Shown here: piece by piece, positions 7,800-15,751 of the stretch
Layout of the letters: each line of letters starts with the position of its first letter
How positions within the stretch are numbered: position 1 is the stretch's first letter
Source: DASYRM01 sp035646375
GTDB taxonomy: Bacteria > Acidobacteriota > Vicinamibacteria > Vicinamibacterales > UBA2999
Reading direction: 5' to 3'
Assembly (NCBI GenBank): GCA_035646375.1
Contig: DASRPM010000134.1
Span: forward strand, 1-37,566
Length of the DNA: 37,566 nucleotides
Translations under genes and position numbers: made by a program
The notes under the pieces: generated by a model
Databases searched by the model: none
The model's input: only the letters and a program-made list of their open reading frames with translations
Told to the model about the DNA's origin: nothing

Positions 7800-9125
7800 A
7801 TGACGCGTCGGGCGTGCGCGGCACTCGTGCGGGCGATGGTGCTTCTGGGCTGCGCCTCCGGCGCGTTTGCGCAGCCCGCAATCGACGAGCTGCGCATCAT
7901 CGCGCCGGCGGCGCCGGGCGGCGGCTGGGATCAGACGGCGCGCGCGATGCAGCAGGCGCTCCAGCGCGCGGGCCTGGTGCGCATCGCGCCCGTCGAGAAC
8001 GTGCCGGGCGCGGCCGGCACCATCGGACTCGCGCGGTTCATCGGCGCCGAGGCCGGACGCTCCGACGTCGTGCTGGTCTCGGGTCTCATCATGCTCGGCG
8101 GCATCGTCACCCACCGCGCACCCGTCACGCTGCACGACGTCACGCCGCTGGCGCGCCTCACCGGCGAATACGAGGTCATCGCCGTGCCGGCGGCGTCGCC
8201 CTTCCGCACGCTGCGCGATCTGCTCGACGCGTTCATCGCGCGGCCCGAGTCGATCTCCTGGGGCGGCGGCTCGGCCGGCGGGAGCGATCAGATCCTGGCG
8301 GGCCTCGTCGCCGACGCCGTCGGCGTGCCGCCGGCGCGCGTCAACTACATCGCCTTCTCCGGCGGCGGCGAGTCGATGGCCGCGATTCTCGGCGGCCAGG
8401 TGTCGGCGGGCATCAACGGCCTGGCGGAGTTCGCGCCGCAGATCGAGGCCGGCACGCTGCGTCCGCTCGCCATCTCGAGCGCCGAGCGGCTGGCCGGCGT
8501 GGACGTGCCGACGCTGCGGGAACAGGGGCTGCCGATCGAGTTCGAGAACTGGCGGTCGCTGGCGGCGCCGCCCGGCCTGGCCGCGGCCGACCGCGCACGG
8601 CTCGAGTCGCTGATCGCGGCGATGGTGAAGTCGCCACCCTGGCGCGAGACGCTCGCGCGCTACCGCTGGCTCGACCGCTATCTCGCGGGCGACGCCTTTG
8701 TCCGCTTTGCCGCGGCGGAGGAGTCGCGCGTCCGGAACGTGCTGCGCAAGTTCGCGGAGGGGCAGAGCGGGGGCACCGCACCCGAACCGTACCCGTGGAT
8801 CGTGATCGCGGGCCTGCTCGTCACCGGGGGGCTCCTCGGGCGGCAGGTGTTTCGATCCGCGGGCGCACGCGACACGAGCCGCTCGCCGCGGGCGCCGGTC
8901 GTGCTGCTGGCGGCCGCCGTGGCGCTGCACCTGCTGCTGCTCGAAAACGCCGGGTTCGTGATTGCCGCCGCGGTGCTCTTCTGGCTGGCCGCGCGGGCGT
9001 TCGATCCGCGCCATCCGCTCCGCGACGGTTGCTTCGCCGTCGGGGTGTCGGTGTCCGCCTACGTGCTCTTCGCGCGCGTCCTTCATCTCTCGCTGCCGGC
9101 CGGGCTGCTGGCCGGCTGGCTGTGA
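7800..9125 (+). CDS. Fused TctC-TctB tricarboxylate transporter subunit
   Basis: A 441-residue protein. The ATG at 7800 gives a signal peptide (MTRRACAALVRAMVLLGCASG) and cleavage near AFAQPA. Residues about 28-320 are a TctC/Bug-type solute-binding domain: IIAPAAPGGGWDQTAR, VENVPGAAGTIG, GGGSAGGSDQI, SAGINGLAEFAPQI, and LRPLAISS. From about residue 329 the protein has four hydrophobic segments (PWIVIAGLLVTGG, VVLLAAAVALHLLLLENAG, FVIAAAVLFWLAARAF, and VSVSAYVLFARVLHL) that correspond to TctB, the small membrane subunit. These are normally separate genes. A periplasmic receptor tethered to its own membrane subunit is unusual. The gene starts a plus-strand operon with tctA, tcuA and tcuB. Confidence 0.88.
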   Translation: MTRRACAALVRAMVLLGCASGAFAQPAIDELRIIAPAAPGGGWDQTARAMQQALQRAGLVRIAPVENVPGAAGTIGLARFIGAEAGRSDVVLVSGLIMLGGIVTHRAPVTLHDVTPLARLTGEYEVIAVPAASPFRTLRDLLDAFIARPESISWGGGSAGGSDQILAGLVADAVGVPPARVNYIAFSGGGESMAAILGGQVSAGINGLAEFAPQIEAGTLRPLAISSAERLAGVDVPTLREQGLPIEFENWRSLAAPPGLAAADRARLESLIAAMVKSPPWRETLARYRWLDRYLAGDAFVRFAAAEESRVRNVLRKFAEGQSGGTAPEPYPWIVIAGLLVTGGLLGRQVFRSAGARDTSRSPRAPVVLLAAAVALHLLLLENAGFVIAAAVLFWLAARAFDPRHPLRDGCFAVGVSVSAYVLFARVLHLSLPAGLLAGWL

Positions 9126-9140
9126 GGTCGTGGCCCACTA

Positions 9141-10622
9141 GTGCAGACGATTGAGCTGCTGCGCGACGGCTTCGCGAGCGCGCTGTCGTGGGGACACCTG
9201 CTCTGGGCGCTCGCCGGTGTCACGCTGGGCACGGCCGTTGGCGTGCTGCCCGGCATCGGCCCCGCGCTCACGGTGGCGCTGCTGCTGCCGATCACGTTCA
9301 ACCTCGACCCGACGAGCGCGTTCATCATGTTCGGTGGCATCTACTACGGCGCCATGTACGGCGGCTCCACGACCAGCATCCTGCTCAATACGCCCGGCGA
9401 AACCGGGTCGATTGCCACCGCCATCGACGGCCACGCCATGGCGCGCCAGGGACGCGGCGCGTCGGCGCTCACCACCGCGGCCATCGGCTCGTTCGTCGCC
9501 GGCACGCTGGCGACGATCGCCCTGACGTTCTTCTCGCCGCTCCTGGCGTCGGCAGCGCTCCGGTTCGGGCCGGCCGAGTACTTCGCGCTGTCGGTCCTGG
9601 CCTTCATGACCGCGTCGGCGTTGATCGGCGGATCGCTCGCGCGCGGACTGTTCAGCCTGTTTCTGGGGCTGGCGCTCGGGCTCATCGGCATCGATCAGCT
9701 CACCGGCAACGCGCGCTTCGCCTTTGGCATCCCGCAACTGCTCGACGGCATCGACGTGCTGATCCTGGTGATCGGCCTGTTCGCGGTAGGGGAGACCTTC
9801 TTCCAGGTCTGGCGGCACGGGCGCGACGCGCCCGCGGTGGTGGCGCTGCAGACATTCACCGGCATGAGCCGCGAGGACTGGCGGCGGTCGTGGCGTCCGT
9901 GGCTGCGCGGCACCGCCATCGGATTTCCCCTGGGCGTGCTGCCGGTGGGCGGCTCGGTGATCCCGACCTTTCTCTCGTATAGCGTCGAGAAGCGGTTGAG
10001 CGCGCGGCCCGAGGAGTTCGGCCACGGCGCCATCGAAGGCGTAGCGGGACCCGAAGCGGCCAACAATGCCGCCGCGGCCGGCGTCCTGGTTCCGTTGCTC
10101 ACGCTCGGCCTGCCGTCGTCGGCCACCGCCGCCGTGCTGCTCGCCGCGTTCGAGCAGTACGGCCTGCAGCCAGGCCCGCTGCTCTTCTCGTCGCGCCCCG
10201 ATCTCGTGTGGACGCTCATCGCCAGCCTGTACATCGGCAACGCCATGCTGCTGGTGCTGAACCTGCCGCTGGTCCGCGTGTGGGCGCGCGTGATGCTGGT
10301 GCCGCGGCCGCTGCTTTTCGGCGGCATCCTGGTGCTCGCCTCGCTCGGCACCTACAGCCTCAACTCGTCGGCGCTCGACGTGGTGCTGCTGTTCGCCGCC
10401 GGCGTCGTCGGGTGCGCCATGCGCGCGCACGACGTGCCGCTCGTACCGGCCGTGCTGGGGCTGGTGCTCGGGCCGCTGGCGGAGCTGCAGTTCCGCCGCG
10501 CGCTGGCGATCAGCGAGGGCGACCCGTCGGTGTTCGTCACCCGTCCGCTCTGCGCGGCGCTGCTGGCGGCGTCCGCGGTGGCGCTGATCCTTCCCGTGGT
10601 GTTCAAGGGCCGGCGCCCATGA
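9141..10622 (+). CDS. tctA: Tripartite tricarboxylate transporter large permease TctA
   Basis: A 493-residue polytopic membrane protein of the TctA family, the main channel-forming subunit of tripartite tricarboxylate transporters driven by ion gradients. Family signatures are clear: GTAVGVLPGIGPALTVALLL near residues 30-50, FGGIYYGAMYGGSTTSILLN near residue 65, NTPGETGSIATAIDGHAMAR, and a repeated version in the second half (GPEAANNAAAAGVLVPLLTL and GLPSSATAAVLLAAF). The start is GTG at 9141, 15 bases after the TctCB stop. The stop overlaps the next ATG (ATGA at 10619-10622), so TcuA translation is probably coupled. The substrate is likely a tricarboxylate given the downstream enzymes. Confidence 0.95.
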   Translation: MQTIELLRDGFASALSWGHLLWALAGVTLGTAVGVLPGIGPALTVALLLPITFNLDPTSAFIMFGGIYYGAMYGGSTTSILLNTPGETGSIATAIDGHAMARQGRGASALTTAAIGSFVAGTLATIALTFFSPLLASAALRFGPAEYFALSVLAFMTASALIGGSLARGLFSLFLGLALGLIGIDQLTGNARFAFGIPQLLDGIDVLILVIGLFAVGETFFQVWRHGRDAPAVVALQTFTGMSREDWRRSWRPWLRGTAIGFPLGVLPVGGSVIPTFLSYSVEKRLSARPEEFGHGAIEGVAGPEAANNAAAAGVLVPLLTLGLPSSATAAVLLAAFEQYGLQPGPLLFSSRPDLVWTLIASLYIGNAMLLVLNLPLVRVWARVMLVPRPLLFGGILVLASLGTYSLNSSALDVVLLFAAGVVGCAMRAHDVPLVPAVLGLVLGPLAELQFRRALAISEGDPSVFVTRPLCAALLAASAVALILPVVFKGRRP

Positions 10623-12001
10623 CGCTCGACTACGACGTCGCGGTCTTCGGCGGCGGCAACGCCGCGCTCTGCGCGGCGCTGACCGCGCGCGAGGCGGGCT
10701 GCCGGGTGGTGGTCATCGAGCGCGCGCCACGCCACATGCGCGGCGGCAACAGCCGTCATACCCGCAACCTGCGCTGCGCGCACGAGGCCGCGACGGGCGT
10801 GCTCACGGGTGCGTACGAGGACGACGAGTTCCTGGCCGACCTGCAGCACGTGAACGGCGGCGAATCGAACGCCGAGCTGTCACGCCTGCTCATTCGACGA
10901 TCGCGCGACTGCGCCGGCTGGATGACGCGCCGCGGCGCGCGGTTCCAGGCGGCGCTCCGCGGCACGCTGCACCTGTCTCGCACCAACGCGTTCTTCCTTG
11001 GCGGCGGCAAGGCGCTGATGAACGCCTACTACGCGGCGGCGAGCGCCACCGGCGTCGATGTGCTCTACGACGCCGACGTCGTGGGCCTCGATCTCGAGGA
11101 CGGCGTGTTTCGCGCCGCCACCATTGCGCTCGGCGAGGATCGCCGCGTCCTCCGCGCCCGGGCGGCGGTGGTGGCGACCGGCGGATTCGAGTCGAACCTG
11201 GAATGGCTGAAAGAGGCGTGGGGCGACGCGGCCGAGCGCTTCATCGTGCGCGGCACGCCGTACAACACGGGCACGGTGCTGCGGTTGCTGCTCGATGCCG
11301 GCGCCGTCCCGGTGGGCGACCCGCGCGCCTGCCACGCCGTTGCAGTCGACGCGCGCGCGCCGCGGTTCGACGGCGGCATCGTGACGCGCCTCGATTGCAT
11401 TCCGCTCGGGATCGTCGTCAATCAGCGCGGCGAGCGGTTTGCCGACGAAGGCGAGGATCTGTGGCCGAGGCGCTACGCGAGCTGGGGCGCGCTCGTCGCC
11501 GGCCAGCCGGGGCAGCAGGCCTACTGCCTGGTGGACGCGAAGACCCACGGCCTGTTCATGCCGTCGGTGTTTCCGCCGGTGGCCGCGCCGTCGATCCGCG
11601 AGCTCGCGGCGGCGTTGGCGTTGCCGCCGGAGCGCGTCGCCGCGACTGTGGACGCCTTCAACGCCGCCGTCCAGCCGGGCACGTTCGACCTCGAGACGCT
11701 CGACGGCTGCCGCACCGGGGGGCTGACGCCGCCGAAGAGCCACTGGGCGCAGCGTCTCGACACGCCGCCGTTCTGGGGCTACCCGCTGCGTCCTGGCATC
11801 ACCTTCACGTATCTTGGCGTCACCGTGGACGAGACCGCGCGTGTGGTGATCGGCGGCGCGCCCGCGCGCAATCTGTTTGCCGCGGGCGAGGTGATGGCCG
11901 GCAACGTCCTGCGGCGCGGCTATCTCGCCGGCATCGGCATGACCATTGGCACCGTCTTTGGCCGGCTCGCCGGCGAGCATGCGGCAGATGCGGCTCGATG
12001 A
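10619..12001 (+). CDS. tcuA: FAD-dependent tricarballylate dehydrogenase (TcuA-like)
   Basis: A 460-residue flavoprotein of the fumarate reductase/succinate dehydrogenase-like family. The N-terminal dinucleotide fold VAVFGGGNAALCAALTAREA is followed by VIERAPRHMRGGNSRHTRN, a variant rich in Arg/His that could bind a tricarboxylate. RAAVVATGGFESN and the closing FAAGEVMAGNVLRRGYLAGI segment are FAD-binding regions. The GVTVDETARVVI, RFADEGED and GLTPPKSHWA regions fit TcuA. In Salmonella TcuA oxidises tricarballylate to cis-aconitate and passes electrons to TcuB. The ATG at 10619 overlaps the tctA stop, and the 3' end overlaps the tcuB start. The name rests on family features plus the adjacent tcuB-like gene; a related polycarboxylate dehydrogenase is possible. 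Confidence 0.85.
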   Translation: MTLDYDVAVFGGGNAALCAALTAREAGCRVVVIERAPRHMRGGNSRHTRNLRCAHEAATGVLTGAYEDDEFLADLQHVNGGESNAELSRLLIRRSRDCAGWMTRRGARFQAALRGTLHLSRTNAFFLGGGKALMNAYYAAASATGVDVLYDADVVGLDLEDGVFRAATIALGEDRRVLRARAAVVATGGFESNLEWLKEAWGDAAERFIVRGTPYNTGTVLRLLLDAGAVPVGDPRACHAVAVDARAPRFDGGIVTRLDCIPLGIVVNQRGERFADEGEDLWPRRYASWGALVAGQPGQQAYCLVDAKTHGLFMPSVFPPVAAPSIRELAAALALPPERVAATVDAFNAAVQPGTFDLETLDGCRTGGLTPPKSHWAQRLDTPPFWGYPLRPGITFTYLGVTVDETARVVIGGAPARNLFAAGEVMAGNVLRRGYLAGIGMTIGTVFGRLAGEHAADAAR

Positions 12002-13103
12002 TCTGACGGCGAACGGGGCGCGCACGCTGACGGTGTGCAACGCCTGCCGCTACTGCGAGCAGTACTGCCCCGTGTTTCCGGCGATGGAGGAGCGCACCTC
12101 GTTCGCCCGCGCGGATCTGACGTACCTCGCCAACCTGTGCCACAACTGCGGCGAGTGTCTCTACGCGTGCCAGTACGCGCCGCCGCACGAGTTCGGCATC
12201 AACGTGCCGCGGACACTGGCCGAGATCCGCGTCGCCTCCTACGAGGACTACGCGTGGCCACGCTGGCTGGCCGTCCTGTTCCGCGCGCACTCGCTGACCG
12301 CCGCCGCGGTCCTGGTCGTGGCCTTGACCTCCGTGATGCTGCGCGTGGCGCGGATGACGGGTCCGTCCGTGCGGACGGCGGCGCCAGGCGACTTCTACGC
12401 CATCGTCCCGCACGCCACGATGGTGGCGCTCTTCGGGGGCGTGTTCGCGTTCGTCGTGCTCGCGATTACGGTGGGTGTTGGCCGGTTCGTACGCGACGTG
12501 AGCACGGCCGGCGCATCCGGCGGGGCGAAAGTCCCGCCGCTGCGAACTGGCGGGGCGTGGCGCGCGCTGCGCGACGGGATGAGCCTGCGGCACCTGCACC
12601 CGAGCGGCGCCGACTGCACGTCGAACGAGGAAGAGCGGCGGCCGTGGCGCCGGTGGTGGCATCACCTCGTGCTGTGGGGATTCCTGCTGTGCTTCGCCTC
12701 GACTTCGGTGGCGGCGGTCTACCACTCCGTGTTCGGGTGGGTTGCGCCCTACGCGTATTCGAGCCTGCCGGTCGTGCTGGGCTCGCTCGGGGGCGTGGCG
12801 CTGCTGGCCGGCTGCGCCGGGCTTTGGGTCGTGCGCGCCCGCCGGGACGACGCGCTCGGCGATCCGGCGCAGGACGGGCTCGACCGCGCCTTCCTCGCGC
12901 TGCTCTTCGTGACCAGCCTCACCGGCCTCGCGCTGCTGGTGCTGCGTGACTCCGTGGTGATGGGCCGGCTGCTCGTGCTGCATCTCGCGGTGGTGCTGGC
13001 GCTCTTCGTCACCCTGCCGTACGGCAAGTTCGTGCACGGCTTCTATCGTCTGGCCGCGCTCTGGGTCTACGAGAGACGCCGTACGGAGAGGCGCCTGCTC
13101 TAG
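11979..13103 (+). CDS. tcuB: TcuB-like Fe-S membrane electron transfer protein
   Basis: A 374-residue protein with two ferredoxin-type cysteine clusters: CNACRYCEQYCPVFP from residue 20 and CHNCGECLYACQYAPP from residue 54. About six membrane helices follow. Histidines in or near helices (PHATM, WHHLVLW, VYHSVF, VLHLAVV, KFVHGFY) are candidate haem ligands. In Salmonella, TcuB reoxidises the FAD of TcuA and feeds the quinone pool through Fe-S clusters and haem. The start ATG at 11979 lies inside tcuA, and a second ATG at 11988 is also possible. An in-frame palindrome (12519-12538) encodes part of the loop SGGAKVPPLRTGGAW between helices. The order TctCB-TctA-TcuA-TcuB supports uptake plus oxidation of one substrate. 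Confidence 0.88.
   Translation: MRQMRLDDLTANGARTLTVCNACRYCEQYCPVFPAMEERTSFARADLTYLANLCHNCGECLYACQYAPPHEFGINVPRTLAEIRVASYEDYAWPRWLAVLFRAHSLTAAAVLVVALTSVMLRVARMTGPSVRTAAPGDFYAIVPHATMVALFGGVFAFVVLAITVGVGRFVRDVSTAGASGGAKVPPLRTGGAWRALRDGMSLRHLHPSGADCTSNEEERRPWRRWWHHLVLWGFLLCFASTSVAAVYHSVFGWVAPYAYSSLPVVLGSLGGVALLAGCAGLWVVRARRDDALGDPAQDGLDRAFLALLFVTSLTGLALLVLRDSVVMGRLLVLHLAVVLALFVTLPYGKFVHGFYRLAALWVYERRRTERRLL
12519..12538. repeat. Imperfect GC-rich palindrome inside tcuB
   Basis: GGCGGG at 12519-12524 and CCCGCC at 12533-12538 pair exactly around an 8-base centre rich in GA. It sits in the polar loop between two TcuB membrane helices and keeps the frame. Shape and base content are like the palindromes at 5823-5840 and 2220-2240. 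A shared repeat origin is inference. Confidence 0.4.
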
Positions 13104-13199
13104 AATCACCTCCATGTTCATGCAGGACGCGGCCACCGCGTTTGCGTCGATGGCGCTCGTCGAGGCCGACGCGGCGCCCCGCCGATAGACCTCGCCAGC

Positions 13200-14561
13200 A
13201 TGATCTTCATCAGCTACGCGTCGGAGGACGCGGCAGTCGCCGATCTCGTTCGGAACGGCCTGGAGCAGGCCGGCGTCGCGTGCTGGATTGCGCCGCGCGA
13301 TATCAAGCCGGGCACCAGCTTTCCCGCCGCCATCACCGCCGCCATCCGCGGGTGCCGCGCCCTGATGCTGCTGCTCACCGCGCAGGCCAATACGTCGCGG
13401 CACGTGCTGAGCGAGGTGGAGCTCGCCTTCAACGCGGGCAAGCCGATCCTGGCGGTGCTCATCGGCAAGGTCACGCCGTCGCCCGATCTGCAGTACTTCA
13501 TCTCCACCTCGCACTGGTTCGACGCTGACGTGTCGTTCGACGAGGCCGACCTGGCGAAGCTGAAGGTCGATCTCGAGGAGTTGCTGGCGGGCGAGCGCCG
13601 GCGCGTCGAGCAGGCGCGCGGCGCACGTCCGTGGCGCGACCGGCGCCTGATCGCTGCCGCTGTCGTGACCGTCATCTCGATAGCCGTCGCTGTCGCTTAC
13701 TTTTCCTCAGGAGGGGAGCCGGCGCCCCCGACAAGGGACGCGGTGGCGCCGCCGCCGGCGGGGCCGTCCGCGACGGGTCCACCGGCCGCGACGCCACCCG
13801 CCGCCGCGGCAACGCCATCGGCTCCCGCGGCAACGCCGCCGCCTGCGCCGGCGCGCGTATCGGAACCGGTCCCGACACCCGCGTCGCCGACAGCCCGCAC
13901 CAAGGTCAATACGGCCGACGGCCAGACCTACGCGTGGATTCCCCCCGGCAGCTTTGCGATGGGCTGTTCGAGCGGCGACGGCGACTGCCAGCCCGACGAG
14001 ATGCCGGTGCACACCGTGCGCATCCGCAGCGGCTTCTGGCTGGCGCGCACCGAGGTGACCAACGCGCAGTATGAAAAGCGAATGCCGCTGGAACGAGCCG
14101 AGGGCACTTCCGGTGTCCACCCGGCGGTCGGCATGTCCCGGCTGGACGCGAAGGCCTACTGCGCCATGATCGGCGGCCGGCTTCCCACCGAAGCGGAATG
14201 GGAGTACGCGGCCCGCGCCGGATCGCGCGAGCGCTACTACGACACGCTCTCAACCATCGCCTGGTACGAAAACAACAGCAACGATCGCAGCCATCCGGTG
14301 GGGCAGAAAGCCGCGAACGCCTTCGGGCTCCACGACATGCTCGGCAACGTCTACGAGTGGGTGCTGGACCGGTACTACAACAAGTACGACGACACCACCG
14401 ACGAGATCGAGGAGCCGCTGCCCTCCAATTCATCGGCGGTGACCCGCGGCGGCGCGTGGCACGCGGAAGCCATCGGCATGCGCGTCAGCAACCGCGCCGC
14501 GGTGCCTCGGGACCACGCCGACGGCGACATCGGCTTCCGCTGCGCGCTGAACGGACCCTAG
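13200..14561 (+). CDS. TIR domain - transmembrane - SUMF1-like domain protein
   Basis: A 453-residue three-part protein. Residues 1-130 are a TIR_2-type domain: MIFISYASEDAAVADLVRNG, CWIAPRDIKPG, and RHVLSEVELAFNAGKPILAV, where Glu72 or Glu74 is the likely NADase glutamate. A basic stretch and one membrane helix (about 149-168) follow, then a Pro/Ala-rich linker (about 173-230). The C-terminal domain (about 235-453) is of the formylglycine-generating-enzyme/SUMF1 fold: WIPPGSFAMGC, TEVTNAQY, GRLPTEAEWEYAARAG, GLHDMLGNVYEWVLDRY, TRGGAW, and GFRCAL. The cysteine pair used by true formylglycine-generating enzymes before GFRCA is absent (WHAEAIGM instead), so it is probably a sensor or binding domain. 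The 3' end overlaps the convergent esterase stop by four bases. Signalling or defence roles are possible. Confidence 0.88.
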   Translation: MIFISYASEDAAVADLVRNGLEQAGVACWIAPRDIKPGTSFPAAITAAIRGCRALMLLLTAQANTSRHVLSEVELAFNAGKPILAVLIGKVTPSPDLQYFISTSHWFDADVSFDEADLAKLKVDLEELLAGERRRVEQARGARPWRDRRLIAAAVVTVISIAVAVAYFSSGGEPAPPTRDAVAPPPAGPSATGPPAATPPAAAATPSAPAATPPPAPARVSEPVPTPASPTARTKVNTADGQTYAWIPPGSFAMGCSSGDGDCQPDEMPVHTVRIRSGFWLARTEVTNAQYEKRMPLERAEGTSGVHPAVGMSRLDAKAYCAMIGGRLPTEAEWEYAARAGSRERYYDTLSTIAWYENNSNDRSHPVGQKAANAFGLHDMLGNVYEWVLDRYYNKYDDTTDEIEEPLPSNSSAVTRGGAWHAEAIGMRVSNRAAVPRDHADGDIGFRCALNGP

Positions 14562-15751
14562 CGGAAGAGCAGCGGGGCGAACTCCGAGAGATAGTCGCGC
14601 CAGTTGATCCAGGTGTGCCCGCCCTCGCTCTCCTTGTAGACGGGCGTGTAGCCGTATTCCTTGAACAGGTTCACCGTCGAGCGCGTGGTCTGCAGCAGGA
14701 AGTCGTCCGTGCCCGTCGCGAACCAGAACAGCTTCAGCCCCTTCTTCGTCTTTTCGTCGGCGAGCGCGGCGGCGTTGCGCTTCTCCCAGTCGCTCGAGCC
14801 CTTGGACCACGCCGGCGGCGCCGCGCCGCGGCCCGGTGTCGCGAAGACGCCGAAAAGGCCCGAGCTGAACACGCCGACGTAGCCGAACTTCGCGCCGTTC
14901 GTCGTGGCGATGTCGAGCGTCTGCCCTCCACCCATCGACAGCCCGGCCAGCGCCGTGTTCTCGCGCCCTGTCGCCGCGCGGTAGTGCTGCTCGACGTAGG
15001 GCACGACGCTGCCGAGGAAGTCGCCCGAAAACGCGGCGTTGGCATCCGCCGACACGACGCCCGCACCGGCGGGCGTGCGCGTGTGGCCGGCCGGCATGAC
15101 GACGATCATGTCCTTCGCCGCCTTCTTCGCGATCAGGTTGTCGAGGATGAAGCCGGCGCGCCCGGCGGTGGACCACGAGTCGTCGCTGTCGCCGGCGCCG
15201 TGCAGCAGATACAGCACGGGATACTTGCGGCCGCTCGTTTCGTAGCCCGGCGGCGTGTAGACGTGCATCCGCCGGAACATGCCGAGCGAGGCCGAGTGGT
15301 AGGTCACCTCGGCCACCGCGCCGCGCGGCACCGGCCTGGTGTCGAAGAGATCGGAGCCGGGCACGTAAACGAGGCTCCACGCGTTGTTGTTGGATTCGCT
15401 GGTGGCCGGGTTGCGCGGGTCGAGCGTCTGCACTCCGTCCACATTGAAGGCGTAGCGGTAGGCCCCCGCGGGCAGAGGGCCCACGGTGACCTCCCAGACG
15501 CCGTTCTCCCCTTTGGTCAGCGGTGCCCCGCCGCCAAATGGTACGCCGGGGGCGTCGCTGGCGTTGAGCTGCACCGCTTCCGCCTTCGGCGCGTAGAGCC
15601 GCACGGTGAGCCGACGGTCCGACGACACCTCCGGCGAGACGACCATCGGCGCGGCAGGCCCCCCGCCGCGCGCCTGCGCGGAGGCTGGCGTGGGCGCGAG
15701 GCACGCCGCGGCCAGCAGGAGTGAAGCGGCACCCGTCAGCGTTCTCGTCAT
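14558..15751 (-). CDS. Exported esterase with N-terminal E-set/CBM48-like domain
   Basis: A 397-residue protein. Signal peptide residues 1-25 end ASAQAR. Residues about 35-125 form an early-set beta domain (LTVRLYAPKAEAVQLNASD and GAYRYAFNVDGVQTLDPRNP), as in glycan-active enzymes and feruloyl esterases. The rest is an esterase-D-type alpha/beta hydrolase: oxyanion region YLLHGAGDSDDSW, nucleophile Ser272 in GLSMGGGQ, acid Asp349 or Asp350 in FATGTDDFL and His379 in EGGHTWINW. It is probably a periplasmic or secreted carboxylic ester hydrolase, possibly on plant polysaccharide esters. The start ATG at 15751 overlaps the upstream MBL gene stop (ATGA), so they are translationally coupled. Its stop overlaps the convergent TIR-gene stop. 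Confidence 0.92.
   Translation of the reverse strand: MTRTLTGAASLLLAAACLAPTPASAQARGGGPAAPMVVSPEVSSDRRLTVRLYAPKAEAVQLNASDAPGVPFGGGAPLTKGENGVWEVTVGPLPAGAYRYAFNVDGVQTLDPRNPATSESNNNAWSLVYVPGSDLFDTRPVPRGAVAEVTYHSASLGMFRRMHVYTPPGYETSGRKYPVLYLLHGAGDSDDSWSTAGRAGFILDNLIAKKAAKDMIVVMPAGHTRTPAGAGVVSADANAAFSGDFLGSVVPYVEQHYRAATGRENTALAGLSMGGGQTLDIATTNGAKFGYVGVFSSGLFGVFATPGRGAAPPAWSKGSSDWEKRNAAALADEKTKKGLKLFWFATGTDDFLLQTTRSTVNLFKEYGYTPVYKESEGGHTWINWRDYLSEFAPLLFR

Noticed and set aside
13114..13188. Small 24-codon frame in the gap between tcuB and the TIR gene
   Set aside because: No SD site and no similarity to anything I know; too short to support.
11820..13514. Long minus-strand open frame opposite tcuB and the TIR gene
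   Set aside because: Runs across two well-supported plus-strand genes and has no domain.
13200..14561. Formylglycine-generating enzyme activity for the SUMF1 domain
   Set aside because: The cysteine pair of true enzymes is missing and no sulfatase gene is nearby.
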